From Delphinus delphis (Eukaryota; Chordata; Mammalia; Artiodactyla; Delphinidae), in the NCBI RefSeq assembly GCF_949987515.2, contig NC_082699.1:76573281-76637280 (forward strand): 64,000 bases of DNA, given 5' to 3'. Below the pieces are notes generated by a model. It made no database searches. It saw only the letters and a list, made by a program, of their open reading frames with translations, and was not told where the DNA came from. Made by a program: the position numbers and the translations under genes. Positions 21,602 to 33,778 of this stretch are shown here, piece by piece; the first letter of the stretch is position 1; each line of letters opens with the position of its first letter.

Positions 21602-22314
21602 GCTTAAATGAACAGCCACAACAGGAAAACGGGATTTTGGAGCCATAAAATCTGTCACTATGCTGCAAATTACAGCCAAATTAGCAACAGAACTAAGCTG
21701 GCTCAGACTTCTTTGTGGCCTGGTCATCATTCACCAAGTGTGTGTAATGAACAACGTAGGAACAGGGTAAAGATAGCCTCATCTGTCTCCCAGGGTTCCC
21801 TCGTACGTCTCTGTCTGGCTCAGAAATAGAAACAATCCAGTGGCTCCTCTGTCATTCTAAAGAGCATGGAAGTGGATTTATACTGGGAAACATTCAAGAG
21901 GGGGAACCAGTGATCGTGAAGGCTTTTCATTTCATTTCCCGTAAGAGATATTACGCTTTGGGATTGAGTGTGATCAGATAACCTTTTCCCAAAGGCCCAT
22001 CAACCTTATTTCAAAGGTGCCAGTTGGGACGGGTGTTTCCAAGGAATTGCAGGGTCAGATTCCCGTGGGGTACAGAGGCCCGTGAGAAGGAAGGGGAAGC
22101 TGGAGGACATGCAAGTCTGGCTGCTTGGAAGGGATGAGCAGAGCCCTTCTTCGTCCTCTGCCAGGGGTTCCTGAATCTTCCACAAACCACTACTAGAGCG
22201 TCACCTCCTTCGTTAGGACTTCGCTGACTCATCCCTTTCTTCTCCTCACAGAATTTGTCACCCCCTAATTTATACCTCAGGAAAGCATAGGCTTTGGAGT
22301 CAGAAAGATCCAGT
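21602..22314. other. Unassigned sequence
   Basis: No named repeat or gene recognised. The minus-strand frame at 22011-22346 overlaps the LTR that follows and is not called. Confidence 0.4.
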
Positions 22315-22778
22315 GTTATGGATTGAACTGTGCCCCCATCCCCCAAAGGATGTGTTGAAGCCCTAAGCCCCCCATAGGCTCAGAATGTGACCTTATTTAG
22401 AAATAGGGTCTTTACAGAGGTAGCCAGGCCAAAATGAGGTCATTAGGGTGGGCCCCAATCCAATATGGTTGGTGTCCTTATGAAAAAGGGAAAATCTGGA
22501 CACAGAGACAGACACACACAGAGGGAAGATGATGTGAAGAGACATAGGGAGAAGACCGTGTGAAGACAGAGGATTGAAGTGATGCAGCTACAAGCTGAGG
22601 AATGTCAGGGATGCCAGCACATCGCCAGGAAGTAGGAGAGAGGCCTGAACTGCCTTCACTGCCCAGTAGGAACCAGCTCTACTGATACCTTGATTTTGGA
22701 CTTCCAGCCTCCAGAACTGTGAGAGAATAGACTTCTGTTGGAGGTACTCTGTTACAGCAGCCCCAGGAGATAATACAC
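22315..22778 (+). mobile_element. MLT1-type MaLR solo LTR
   Basis: 'gttatggattgaactgtgcc' at the start, 'cagaatgtgaccttattta', 'ggtgtccttatgaaaaaggg', 'tttggacttccagcctccag' and 'gttacagcagccccagg' at the end give the full order of an MLT1 LTR in sense orientation. Confidence 0.85.
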
Positions 22779-24744
22779 TCAGGTTCAGTAAAGTCTCCAA
22801 TCTAACGACACTCTCCCCACCCTGGGTCCCTATGAACATGGAGAGGAGACCTGGGGAGGGATTCCTGGGTGGAGAGAGGGCTGCCGTGGGGCTGCCTGCG
22901 CTCCGTGGTCCAGTGTGCCAATGGAAACAAAGGGGGGAGAAGGATCTAGGCATTGTGCTGGGACCCAGACAAGATGCCCATTTGCAGAGCAAGAAAACTT
23001 CTGCAGTAAGAGGATGAAACATATCATCAGAGATAGGAGCTGAGAGGGGCTTGGGAGAGATCCAGGCAGAATGGCACTCCACGGCCAGGGGGATGTTCAG
23101 TGAAGGGGGTCCTGTAAGGCCTGGGGAAAATGTCACAAAAGCCCCATTAGAGAGGCAGCAGCTGAATGTCTGATCAAAGTGAGACAGCCAGGAGTGGACC
23201 ACACCATGGTCTCCAAGGAAGGAGGGAACAATTGTCCTTCTTCTTCCATGCCTCCCTCCCTCCAGCCCCCTGAGAAGTTGGTGCCAACAGAGGAGGGGCA
23301 GGGGGAAGAGGTAGGATAGAGTCAGTCCTATGTTTGTCTCGCCCCAGGCCCCTCAGGGCAGGGGTCAGGTCTAGATACTGCAGGGAGAGAGATGAGATAT
23401 TCATGGGAGAGTTTAGATTTGAACTGAACTTGACTAGACTTTTTAATAACCAAAAGTGGCCTGAAAGCCAAAGAACATGTCCAAGGTTTGTACAAAAATG
23501 GGAAGTATAATTTGAGCAAGTATGGTGGAAAGCAGAGATTGGGGAGAAATATAATTTATCCAACTTGTAAGGTACTGAGTTTAGGGAGTTCAATGTTATT
23601 GACTCTGAATCAGATTGACACAGCTGCGAGTAATTGAAAACTTGCCCTACGTCCAACTCATTCTCAGCCTGAATCTCATAATCATAATTGATTCTATTTA
23701 CTTATATCAAAAATCTACTATATAACAGCTTCTGAGACAGGCTGTTTACAAGCCCAACTGTCTTAGATCCTCACAACAGCATGAAGCCATAAAATTGTTA
23801 TACTTTTTTCTCTATACAAAAGCTAAGATCAAGAACATTCATAACAGTATGCAGATAGACTCCCTTCTCCCACAGACATGGGGATAAAAACTAAGGATCA
23901 TACACAGGACTTACTTTCAAGAGTAGCAAAGCTCCAGAGGGGCTTTCGTTCTCAACCTCGGACCGACTTCTGCACCAGTGCTGGGGCTGTGACTGGAAAG
24001 AAATGGGAGGTTGCAGTGCTATGCGGATGTGGAGATCCTGGCTGGGGTACTTGAAAAACTTTCATCTCAGAATTGCTCAAAACCTCTGGGCTGTCAGGCT
24101 TGTCCCCTTCCTTCTTACATAAGACTACCCCTTAAGTCATTGAAGATGACGCAGGAGTCTCTGCATCACAAACAATAATTACAGTTACCTCCCATGATGG
24201 CTACCGGACCAACAGCTAGCGTTAAGTCACAGCTGGAAAATTGCTGGGTTTGCTGGCTGAGGACAGGATCTCCTCCCCGAAGGAGCTACAGGACCTGCCA
24301 ACGTGTACGGAACCGGATGCCGAGGGTACCAGCCCAAGAAGGATGAAACAGAAGACTAGGTAAGGAGAATGGAGAGGCACAGAACATTCTCTCACAATAC
24401 AGTGGTCAATTCCCTTGCAAAGACCCCACACACTGCTAGGATAGCTCTCGGAACCCTGGAGAAAGTGGTGCCCACGAGTGACGAGGAAAAGTCATGGCAG
24501 ACATTGGAAATAGGATCCAAGGTTCAGAGAAGTGGGCGCTACGGTGGACATGTGATATGTCTGGAAAATTCACCAGCTCTCTACACTCGCAAAAGGGGCT
24601 GGAGGGCATTTCAGTTCACACAGCCACCGTGAGACACGCACTGGTAAGAAAAGCACCAGTGTCCTCGAGGAGCTTGTGGTTGTCTCCAAGGGCAGGATGA
24701 CAGTGGAAATGCTGGCACTCTACAGAAGAAATAACAGGATCCTT
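22779..24744. other. Unassigned sequence, about 2 kb
   Basis: No gene is recognised. The 204-codon minus frame (22588-23202) begins here and runs into the MLT1 LTR, so it is not called. A possible MIR/L2 trace lies near 23740-23830. The remainder is unexplained. Confidence 0.4.
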
Positions 24745-24758
24745 AAATGATAAGGCCA

Positions 24759-25116
24759 TTGATTTTGTATCCTGTGAGCCTAGTTGCAGGGCAGGAATAA
24801 AGAGGTAGACATAGAGAACGGACTTGAGGACATGGGGTGGGAGGGGGAAGCTGGGGCGAAGTGAGAGTAGCATCGACATATATACGCTACTGAATGTAAA
24901 ATAGCTGGTGGGGAGCAGGCGCACAGCACAGGGAGATCGGCTTGGTGCTTTGCGATGACCCAGAGGGGTGGGATGGGGGGTGGGAGGGAGACGCAAGAGG
25001 GAGGGGATATGGGGACATGTGTATGCATATGGCTGATTCGCTTTGCTGTGCAACAGAAACTAACACAGTATTGTGAAGCAATTATACGCCAATAAAGATC
25101 TATTAAAATAAGATAA
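24759..25116 (+). mobile_element. L1 3' end insertion with target-site duplication
   Basis: L1 3' UTR in sense orientation, including the G-rich tract near 24834-24857 and the terminal 'gccaataaagatc'. The 14-bp duplication 'aaatgataaggcca' occurs at 24745-24758 and 25117-25130. The first 20-28 bases ('ttgattttgtatcctg') do not belong to the 3' UTR; they read as antisense ORF2 sequence, suggesting a very short 5' inversion. Confidence 0.93.
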
Positions 25117-25130
25117 AAATGATAAGGCCA

Positions 25131-26305
25131 GGTGGCAGAGCTGGACTGTTATAAATAAGGTGGGAACATTGACCAAAATAAGCAGCGGATCAGAGTGGCA
25201 GCTGTCTCTGTGACCCCTCAGAGAGCTATAGAGATGGTGGTTAGCACATGGGTAAAGACATACGGGCAGCAACAAAGTTATTGTTCAATCTAGTAAGTCG
25301 AAGAGATAGCAAGAACTGACAGCCAAATGCAATACCTGACCCTACACTGGATCCTGGAGGGGAAACTGCTATAAAGGACATTTTGGGGTCAACTTACAGA
25401 ACGGGAAGGAAGGGGACAGAATAGATTAAAATATTGCACCCGTGTTAACTTGATTGAACTTGACAAAGCAGAGCTTCACAGACGTGGTGGAGGCTGGTCC
25501 GAGTTCCTCAAGATCTCAGGTGATTGTCAGTCCTTCCTCCTGTTTGGTGCTTTCTACCCTGGCTTCTCGCTCCTCATTGACGTTGTGTCCTAAAACTCCC
25601 GAGACCGTTACACTGTCTACGTCCTTTAACCCAATAACCCCCACCCCTCATCCAGAATTTACCTGAGGGGAAGAATCCCCAGTGCGGAAAGCCGTACACA
25701 CAATACGTATGTTCATTACAGTAAAAAGAGGGGCTTCGTTAAGTATGGATTTTCCAATTGGGATGTTACAAAGCAATTGCAAATGGTGTTTATTCACCCT
25801 AAAAGCATAATTAATATTGCTATGTAATCAGATGGCATTGAAAGATTGCATCAGTGTTGTGAAGACAATTCTATTAAAGCCATGGATGTCTGTGGCTAGG
25901 AATTGGAAATTAACATTTGAACACCTACTATGTGCACCGTGCTCTGCATAATAGCTGTTCTGCTGCCACCACTTGGCTGCCTTCAGAAATGAGAGCCGTC
26001 AGAGTCTTAAACAGGGAAATCTGAGACTACAGAGGCAAGCCGACTTTCCCAAGGCCCCTCAGTTACCACGTGATCGCCGCATAATTTGAACTCAGTGCCC
26101 TCGGACTTTTTAAAATAAAAAGCCCTTATTTTACCTCTCACTGTGTTATCTAAAACATACCGAGAAATAGGGTGGTGGGAATACAGGTAATTTTTTAAAA
26201 ATATCGGTTTTCCGATACCACTGACGGAAAGACAACCATAGTCAGACATAAATAGTATTCACAGCGAAACTATGTTTCCACCTCCAGTTCAACTCTCTTC
26301 AGCTA
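25131..26305. other. Mostly unassigned sequence
   Basis: Small traces are present: a reversed L2 end near 25905-25990 ('gaacacctactatgtgcacc') and a reversed MIR near 26000-26100 ('ccaaggcccctcagttacca'). The rest is not recognised. Confidence 0.4.
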
Positions 26306-26507
26306 ATTTCTCAACCTCAGCACTATTGACTTCGGGGACCAGATCATTCTTTGCTGCCCTGTGCACTGCAGCGTGGTGAGCAGTACCCCTGGCCTACACC
26401 CAGTAGATGCCTGGAGCACCTCCTCTCCAACTGTGACAACCAAAAATGTGTCCAGGCATTGCCAGGGGCGCCCTGGGGCACACAGTCACCTTGGCTGAGA
26501 ACCACTG
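26306..26507. mobile_element. hAT-type non-autonomous DNA transposon
   Basis: The left end 'ttctcaacctcagcac' and right end 'ggctgagaaccactg' form imperfect inverted termini of the type 'cagtggttctcaac'. The interior ('ctggagcacctcctctccaa', 'gtgtccaggcattgccagg') is a well-known mammalian-wide element whose family name I cannot fix. Confidence 0.8.
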
Positions 26508-28474
26508 AGCTAATCCCTTTGCATCCAAGGTCTCTTCTCTTGCATCAACAGGGCTCCGTGTAAGACATCAGCCCTCATCTCCTGGTCATCACTGAATGAG
26601 CCTCGTCAGCTTCCACCCGTGGTCTAGGAATGAACAAAAGGCCATAAAAGCAGCAATTCTTGGGGTTAGGGCAAGGCAGTCTCAAATAAAATATTCCTTC
26701 CAATTTTACATCATCGCATCAGGAAGGATTGTGGAAGCCGTTTGTGTTGGAGATTATGATTTCTGAGAGAGGAATCACTTTGAAATCTAAACATCATGGC
26801 ATGCATACTGCTCCAGAAACATATGTCCTGAGATGGGCTGCGGACCAGCTGCCAGCTGGAGCTCGGTCCTGCCCTGCTACCCGTTCACTCGCTCACCCAT
26901 TTATCCACTGGTTCATCCTCTCTCCATTCAACAACTGTTGGGTCCTGGGCGAACCACAGTGGGAGAGATGTCGGTTTGCCCTCTGGCTCCAAGGACCCTC
27001 CCCTCAAGCGAGGATGCTGGGGGAACAGCCTACCTCAGTCCTGAGGTCTTGGGAGACCTGCGTTATGGTCCTGGCTCTGTCTGTGACACACGATTCAGGA
27101 AAATCACCCCTCTCTGGGGTTCAGTTTTTTCCTCTGGAAGATGGGAGGACTGGACCTTCCCATCACCTCAAACAATTGTGTTCCTGACAATTGCAGCCAA
27201 TTTCATCAGGCCATCGATTCTGAGACGTGGGGTGGTCTCTAAAACAGGGAAATTACCCGCCTCAGCTGGGCTTGCCTAAGGGGCATCAAAATCAATCTCG
27301 TTTTCAAGGAACTCCTTCCTGACCCACCTGTCCTGATCAGACCTATGGACTCATTCGGCCCTGTCTGGAATTCGGACTCCACAGCTGATTAGCATAACCA
27401 CCATGAACACCGCACCCCCCGAAGCACCTAGAAACCCCTGACTGATCCCCTCCTGGACCCACCCTGTGATTTCCTTCCCTGACGAGATGCCAATCTCAGC
27501 TTTGCCTTGCTTTTGTCTTAGTCTGTTCATCTTCATTTTATTCTTTTCCCTCGGATAATCCTCAGGGCCCTTTCTATCACCTTCTGTCCTTCTTCTCTTT
27601 GGTGAACTTATATGTTCTTTTGTTTGCTTGCTTGGTTTCATTTGTTTTAAGTACTAGCTTTTTCTGGGCGAAGAATCAGGCATCCCTCAAACCTGGTTCT
27701 GCCTCTGCTCCTCGTGTTCAAGGGGTGCTCCTGGGCAAGACTCTCAACCTCTGTGAACCTTAGTAAGTTCATCTGAAAAGTGTGGGTCCCAGTTTCTTTA
27801 TCATGGGACTGTCACGGGGCTGAATGGGATGGAGCTGCGGAACGTGGTAACCGCGCTATCAGTTTTGGCTGTCACACCATCCTTGTTTCAATTACAAGAA
27901 GAGGAAGAGATGAGTGGGAAAGGCAGCTCTTTGCAGAATCACAGTGCCTCTGCTTTGGAAGGAACTTTAAAGGGACACCTGGCACAGGAGAGCTTTCCAG
28001 GCCGCCATGCAGCCTCTGTTTAAGCACTAGCTATGGAAGCCTCCCTGCCCTGTGAGGCCGCCCCTTCAAACACCCACAGTTCCCCTTGGAAATTTCTTAT
28101 CTTCTGAGCAAGTGTGTTGCCAATAACCTCCAGATGCTACCTTGGTTCTCCTTGGAGATTGAAGGAGAGGCAGTTACTCTGTGCTCAGACCCCCTTGGCA
28201 GAGCTGGTGCCCTCCTTCCCCAGTTCCTGAGAGTATCACCCCCTTCTCAGGGGATGCTTTTGGTTGATAAGAGCTACCTGGCTTGGAAGGAGCTAGGAGG
28301 TCATGTCCCCACCCCAGAGGCGTGGGCGGCCACAGCCAGTGGCTCACTGACATAGCAGTTCTAACACATGGCCCCATCGCCACAGCTGGGACGGCTCTGA
28401 GTGCCATTCATGCTCCCAGCTACCCCCGGGACCAAACTGAGGACACGCTCCAGCTGAAATGTCTTAGCTTTGGC
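26508..28474. other. Unique sequence with small L2 and MIR remnants
   Basis: Reversed L2 end near 26880-26970 ('ttcatcctctccattcaac'-like); forward MIR near 27040-27180 ('ccctctctggggttcagttt') and 27660-27840 ('gaatcaggcatccctcaaac', 'gcaagactctcaacctctg'); possible forward L2 near 27290-27375. No gene recognised; open frames of up to 152 codons overlap these repeats. Confidence 0.45.
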
Positions 28475-28528
28475 TCTGTAACCTCACTTCCCCCTTCCTA
28501 TTCTGTAACCTCACTTCCCCCTTCCTGG
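28475..28528. repeat. 27-bp tandem duplication
   Basis: 'tctgtaacctcacttccccc' begins two adjacent copies at 28475 and 28502. They are identical apart from the last bases. Confidence 0.95.
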
Positions 28529-28706
28529 CTCCTCTGAGCTCTCCACCAATGGATTACTTTCACGGAAGTCCCCATCTCAGCCTCAGCCTCAGGAAACCCG
28601 CCTAAGATGGGGCCTCAGAAAATAAATCATCCGCGTGACAGCCCCTCATGACAGCCGTGTCCAAGGAGCCCTGAGAAGTTTTTCCTTTGAAGCCAAATCT
28701 GGCCTC

Positions 28707-29292
28707 TGCACACCGACATGGAATTAAATCTCGGAGACAGAGTTTTGGGTGAAGTAGAAAAGGATAGCTTTATTGCTTTGCCAGGCAAAGGGGGACGTGT
28801 GGCCTAATGCCCTCAAAACTGTATCCAAACTTGGAGAGGGTAGTGAGAAGCTTTATAGCAACGGCTCAAAGAGGGCGTGATCAGCTTGTGGACTGGTTGG
28901 TGGGGAGGTAAGTAGGAGTCGGCATCATCGACCTTCCGGTTCCACCTGGTCTGGGGTCTGTGCGCTTGTGGGCAGCACACAGTTAACTTCTCCCACCTGG
29001 TGAGGGTTTCAGTGTCTGCAAAACAGCTCAAAGGATATTGTTGTGTGTATCTCTTGAGGGGGAACCAGGACCCTGCCTCAAGGCTGCACTATTGTTTCTG
29101 TTGACTGTTTGTTCCTCCCTTGTCTTGCATCCCCTCCCTTCCCTAATTAACAACCCCCTGAATCTGCCCCTTAGAACTCAGGGAAGGTCATGGAGGCTGA
29201 ATGAAGCCTATGTCCTATAATCAAAGAAATGGGAGACCCAGAAAGGCTTTTATGCACAGGAGCCCCACAGAGCTCAGTTACACCTTCTCCAC
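28707..29292 (-). mobile_element. Solo retroviral LTR, family A, copy 1
   Basis: In the sense (reverse) direction it has a TATAAAG box (28851-28857), a polyadenylation signal AATAAAGC (28767-28774) and a U5-like 3' end ending in CA. This is the standard promoter and polyadenylation layout of a gammaretrovirus-like (ERV1) LTR. A second copy in the same orientation is at 48941-49552. No gag, pol or env sequence is next to it. Confidence 0.8.
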
Positions 29293-29959
29293 ACTCTCAC
29301 CCTCTCACTTTATACCCCCTATGATATCCTGTATCCTCTCACCAAACTCTTCTATCACCGCATGGAATGACTTCACCAGAAAGAAAGACAGAGCCCAGAT
29401 CATCTAGTCCAGAGGTGGCAAACTCAATTGCTTAAAGGGGCAAAGCTGGTAATATCAACCAGTAAAGGAGCTTGGTGTAAGACACTAGGGAGGGGTGGGG
29501 ACTGTGGCTAATGGAGAGCACATGGTCTCAACTAATGCAGACCTGCTCCTCAGCTCCAGTGGGCTGCTCGCTGCCTTTGAGAAATTAGAGCACCATGATG
29601 CCAACCTGATATTTCCAGAGAAGTCAGAAATTCTGCTTTCATTTTTTTTTTAATGAGAAATCTCCTGAACTTCACATATTGGCAACTTACTCAAAAAATT
29701 CTCAAACCCTATGTAAAGTCATCAGACTCTCCCTATTTTAGTCAAATAGTTCTTATTTGGGGTAGAGGAGCACATCTACTCCTTGGTGACAGCTTTGAAC
29801 AACTGCCAGTGGAAAAATTATTCTCAAAATTATGCCAAATTTTGAATACAATTGAGAAGAGTCTAGAAAACCCAGAAAAAGAGCAAACCCCCGGCAGAAT
29901 CAACGAGTGGGGTGGGGAGTGGGGGGTCACTGATGGCATTCATCACTCTCAGAGGTTTT
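29293..29959. other. Unassigned sequence
   Basis: Around 29405-29600 there is a hint of an old DNA transposon ('agaggtggcaaactcaattg') but no confirmed end. Otherwise no features are seen. Confidence 0.3.
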
Positions 29960-30390
29960 TCTACTTATTTTAAAATAAACTTTACAAGGTACATTTTAGT
30001 GTACAGTTTGAAGAGTCTTGATAAGTAAGTACACCATCAAGATATAGTTACAAAATCGTATAACTGGTACAGTTTCTCCTCCACTTCTTCCAGCCCAGGC
30101 AAACACTAGGGCTTTTTGTTACTTCAGGGCTCGATTTGTTTTTCCTAGAGTTTCCTATAATTGGAATCATACAGTATCCTTTTGTGTCCGGCTTCTTTTG
30201 TTCAACATAATGGTTTTGGAATTCATCTGGAGTGTGTATGTCAGTAGCTCCCTCTATTTTTATTGGCAGGTTGTATCCTATTCTATGAATTGCCGCCATT
30301 TGTCTATTCACCAGGTGATTATTATTTAGCCACAAATTCTGGTCATAATAAATCCTTTCATAACTAGGTTGCTGACTGTGCAGCCATAGA
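29960..30390 (-). mobile_element. Old L1 (L1M) 3' region, reverse orientation
   Basis: 'tacatcaccatcaagatata'-like sequence near 30030, 'ttggaatcatacagtatcct', 'ttgttcaacataatggtttt' and 'gtctattcaccaggtgatta' follow the reversed 3' region of old L1. Non-coding relic. Confidence 0.75.
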
Positions 30391-30870
30391 TTTTATAAAA
30401 AGCTGTAGTGGTGAAGTGGATACACATTCAATTAGGACACTGATTTTTTTTTTTAGTTGGATTTTGAGCTTATGATATCAACATGAAACAATGACATTTG
30501 CCTCTTAGATTCAGTTCCAAAATGTAAGGAACCATACTACCCCATAAAAACCATTTACTCAGCTTTGTGAATGAATTTTTCATTTGATATTTGAGCAGAT
30601 TACATTTTTAAAGTTCAGACTGGCTGTCTGTCTGGTGGTCTAAACCCTAAATGATTAATAGCTTTCTTCTTTACTTTAGGTCTTACAGAATTTGTCTCCT
30701 TACTGATAGACTTTCTGAAAATTAAAACCATTTATCGTTTAAATAATTTTTAATGTTAAGTTGATACCTTAAAAAATGTTTGCTTTTTTTCCCTTTCTTT
30801 TTCTCTCATTCTTTTTTTTAAAAAAAATAAACTTCCTAGTATGAACACATAGGAGGTGGCTTAAACGAGC
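30391..30870. other. AT-rich unassigned sequence
   Basis: It contains homopolymer T and A runs and no recognisable element or gene. Confidence 0.4.
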
Positions 30871-30874
30871 AGGG

Positions 30875-31865
30875 TTTGTTCTTTTTCCTTCTTAAATTAA
30901 CAGACTTTTTCTTTTGAGCAGTTTTAGGTTCAGAGTAAAATTGAAGGGAAAGTATGAAGGGATCCCACACACCTCATCTCCAGAGCACTGCCATCAACAT
31001 TCCCCACCAAAGTGGTACATTTGTCACAATTGATGACCCTACATAGACACTTTATTATCACTCAAATTCAAATTTTATATTACGGTTCACTCACTGTACA
31101 TTCTCTGGGTTTGGACAAATGTATAACGACATGTGTCCACAATTACAGTATCCTCCAGAGCAGTTTCACCGCCTTCAAAATCCTCTGTGATTCCCCTATT
31201 CATCCCTTTCACTCTCCACTCCTCTGACAACCATTGATGATTTTACTGTTTCCCTAGTTTTAATTCTCCAAAGTCTCATATAGTTGGGATCAGAATGTGT
31301 AGCCTTTTCTGTTTGGCTTCTTTTACTTAGTAACATAACTTACAGGTTCTTCTGTGCCTTTTCATGCCTTGGTAGCTCACTTCTTTTTAGCACTGAATAA
31401 TATTCCACTCTATGGATGGACCACAATTTTTTATCCATTCACCTACTGAAGGATATCTTAGTTGCTTCCAATTTTTGACAATTATGAAAAAAGTTGTAGT
31501 AATATCTGTGTACGGATTTTCCTGCGGATGTAAGTTTCCAGCTCATTTGGGTGGGTACGATGAAGCATAACTGATGGATTGTATGGTAAGAGCATGTTTG
31601 GTTTTGTGAGAGGCTGCCGAACTCTCTTCCATGGTGACTACCATTTTTTCTGCGTTCCCACCACCGATGAATGAGAGTTCCTGTTGCTCCACAAATGCTC
31701 GTCAGCATTTGGTGTTGTCAGTGTTTTGGATTTTAGCCATTCTGATAGGTGTATAGTGGCTTTAATTTGTTGTTTTAATTTGCAATTCCCTGGTGATGTA
31801 TGATGTGAGCATCTTTTCCTATGATTGTTTGCTAGCTGTATATATTCTTTGTTGAGGCGACTCTC
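30875..31865 (-). mobile_element. Old L1 (L1M) fragment, 3' UTR into ORF2, reverse orientation
   Basis: 'cagttttaggttcagagtaa' starts the reversed 3' UTR. 'tggatggaccacaatttttt', 'ggtatcttagttgcttcc'-like sequence near 31450, 'tgctcgtcagcatttggtgt' and 'aatttgcaattccctggtga' follow reversed ORF2. Frame is lost throughout. Confidence 0.88.
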
Positions 31866-31899
31866 AGGTTTTTTTAATCATAAAGAAAATAACATCTGC

Positions 31900-32060
31900 T
31901 GTACAACCGCTGTGTGCCCTCAGTTGTAACTTTCAATTCCCCTGCTCACTAGATTATTACCTCCATTTCTCAGCTGAAGAAAGTGAGGTTCACAGAGGCA
32001 AAGGTCCCAAGCCGGCAAATGGCAGTGTTCCAGCTGGAAGCCAGCTTCACGTTCATTTGA
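31900..32060 (-). mobile_element. MIR element
   Basis: 'cctccatttctcagctgaag', 'gaggttcacagaggcaaagg' and 'ggcaaatggcagtgttccag' follow MIR in reverse. Confidence 0.7.
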
Positions 32061-32545
32061 CGGTGAGCGCGACGCATTGGAGCTGGAAGCACCGTTTAGA
32101 AGCTTGTCAACCAAAAGACAGCCCTAAAATGTAAAGCTTTCTCAAAATAACTCTTCCATTTAAACTGGAATGGATCAACGGAACATGAAGCCATGCGATT
32201 CTAACAGGCCGAAGTCTGGCTTTCTATAATTCTGCGGGGATAGAAATTCTCGATGAAAAACCAACTGTGGTCAGATTGGTTTGAGACTGAGATGATTGAT
32301 GGAGACAAAGGTGCTGTGACAGTGGCCCAATTAAGTTCTGCCCTGGAGAGGCAGGTGAGGTACCAGCCCTAGGAACTTGCTGTGCCCAGACCCTGAAGGT
32401 CACTTCTCAAGTCTCAGCGGGAGTGGGAAGAAGACAGGCAGAGCAAGCATCCTGTGCCTTTGACGCACCATCATAGGGATCTAATCAATTGCTGTGACGA
32501 CCATACAGAAACAGGACAGGAAAGCTATCTGGCTGAGACACCGTT
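32061..32545. other. Unassigned sequence
   Basis: No gene or repeat is recognised between the MIR and the SINE. Confidence 0.4.
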
Positions 32546-32558
32546 GGGACGATCTCTT

Positions 32559-32771
32559 TTTTTTTTTTTTTTTTTTTTTGTGGTACGCGGGCCTCTCGCT
32601 GCTGTGGCCTCACCCGTTGCGGAGCACAGGCTCCGGACGCGCAGGCTCAGCGGCCATGGCTCACGGGCCCAGCCGCTCCGCGGCATGTGGGATCTTCCCG
32701 GACCGGGGCACGAACCCGTGTCCCCTGCATTGGCAGGCAGACTCTCAACCACTGCGCCACCAGGGAAGCCC
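32559..32771 (-). mobile_element. CHR SINE, full length with perfect target duplication
   Basis: Starts with the reversed A-tail (T-run) and ends in the reversed head 'gcgccaccagggaagccc'. The body is close to the copy at 20824-21036. The 13-bp duplication 'gggacgatctctt' flanks it at 32546-32558 and 32772-32784. Confidence 0.97.
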
Positions 32772-32784
32772 GGGACGATCTCTT

Positions 32785-33627
32785 AGGTAAGAGTTCAATT
32801 TAGACAAAGTGGGCTAAACACGTTGAAATAAACCTGAAACCTCCTTTTCTTGGGAGGCCATCCTCCTTTTTTGCACAACTCTCCAAACTGTACAACAAAT
32901 TTCTTACCAGAAATATGGAAGAGGCCGGTATATATCTGAGTTGCACTTCTTAAGTATTGACAAGGTGCTCATCTCAGGAAGCACGTGGTGTCAGTTACCA
33001 ATTATTAAAGTAGCAACTCCCAAACTATGCTTCACCATTTGAAACAAGCTGCTCAACCCAGAGCTCTTGCCGGGGTTTCTAGCACTTTATTCAAGTGCTC
33101 TGTGGGACCGGAAGTGACAGGTGCGTTTCCACAGACTGGGCTCCGTGTGAACTTTCTGGGAGGTGCGTACTGGTCAGCTCAGAGCGTGCTCAGCCTGGGG
33201 ATGACGGGGACAAACCCGTAAAACAGTGTAACTTCCCAGCCCATTCCTCCAGAGAAGGGAACCAGAGGTCTTACCTGGCAGGAGGTGTCCTCGAGAAATG
33301 TCAGCCGCGGGCAGCCCTCCTCCTGGGGGGGTCTCCTGGTAGCACATACTTAACCCCCCAGATCAGCAGTTCCACCTTTTGAGAGGATTTCCAATAAGTA
33401 CTTTCCAAAACAGGGGTACAGAAAGAAATAGCTTAGAAAATTAATAATAACTAAGCAAGTAAAGGTCAATTTCAAAGAAAAAGAGACAGATAAATGTATT
33501 ATAAACAGTAGATAGAGAAGCAAAAAAGAAACAATCACCCTTCGTCCCATCACCTACAATAAATCAGTATTTTGAACACAGCCCTTCTCTATTTTGGGGG
33601 GTTTTTTGCATTAAATTTGCTTGGAGA
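32785..33627. other. Unassigned; possible old L1 trace at 33500-33590
   Basis: 'cccatcacctacaataaatc' near 33547 resembles the reversed 3' region of old L1. The earlier part, including GC-rich 33060-33350, is not recognised. Confidence 0.3.
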
Positions 33628-33640
33628 GAGGCGGTCCTTT

Positions 33641-33765
33641 TTTTCTTTTTTTGGCCGCACCATGAGGCATGTGGAATCTTAGTTCCCCTCCCCGACCAGG
33701 GATGTAATCTGTGCCCCTTGCAGTGGAAACACAGAGTCCTAACACGGGACCACCAGGGAAGTCCC
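33641..33765 (-). mobile_element. Short tRNA-derived SINE (older CHR-2-like type)
   Basis: The reversed short SINE ends in 'gaccaccagggaagtccc'; its left part has 'ggccgcaccatgaggcatgt'. The flanking duplication 'gaggcggtccttt' (33628-33640) and 'gaggcagtccttt' (33766-33778) differs by one base, which fits greater age than the perfectly flanked copies. Confidence 0.92.
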
Positions 33766-33778
33766 GAGGCAGTCCTTT

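Noticed and set aside
22588..23202. 204-codon minus-strand open frame
   Set aside because: Its last third lies in an MLT1 LTR and no domain is visible; a chance frame in GC-rich DNA is more likely.
19530..32771. CTCF sites carried by the CHR SINE end ('gccaccaggg')
   Set aside because: Only the first half of the motif matches; the essential G-rich second half is replaced by 'aagccc'.
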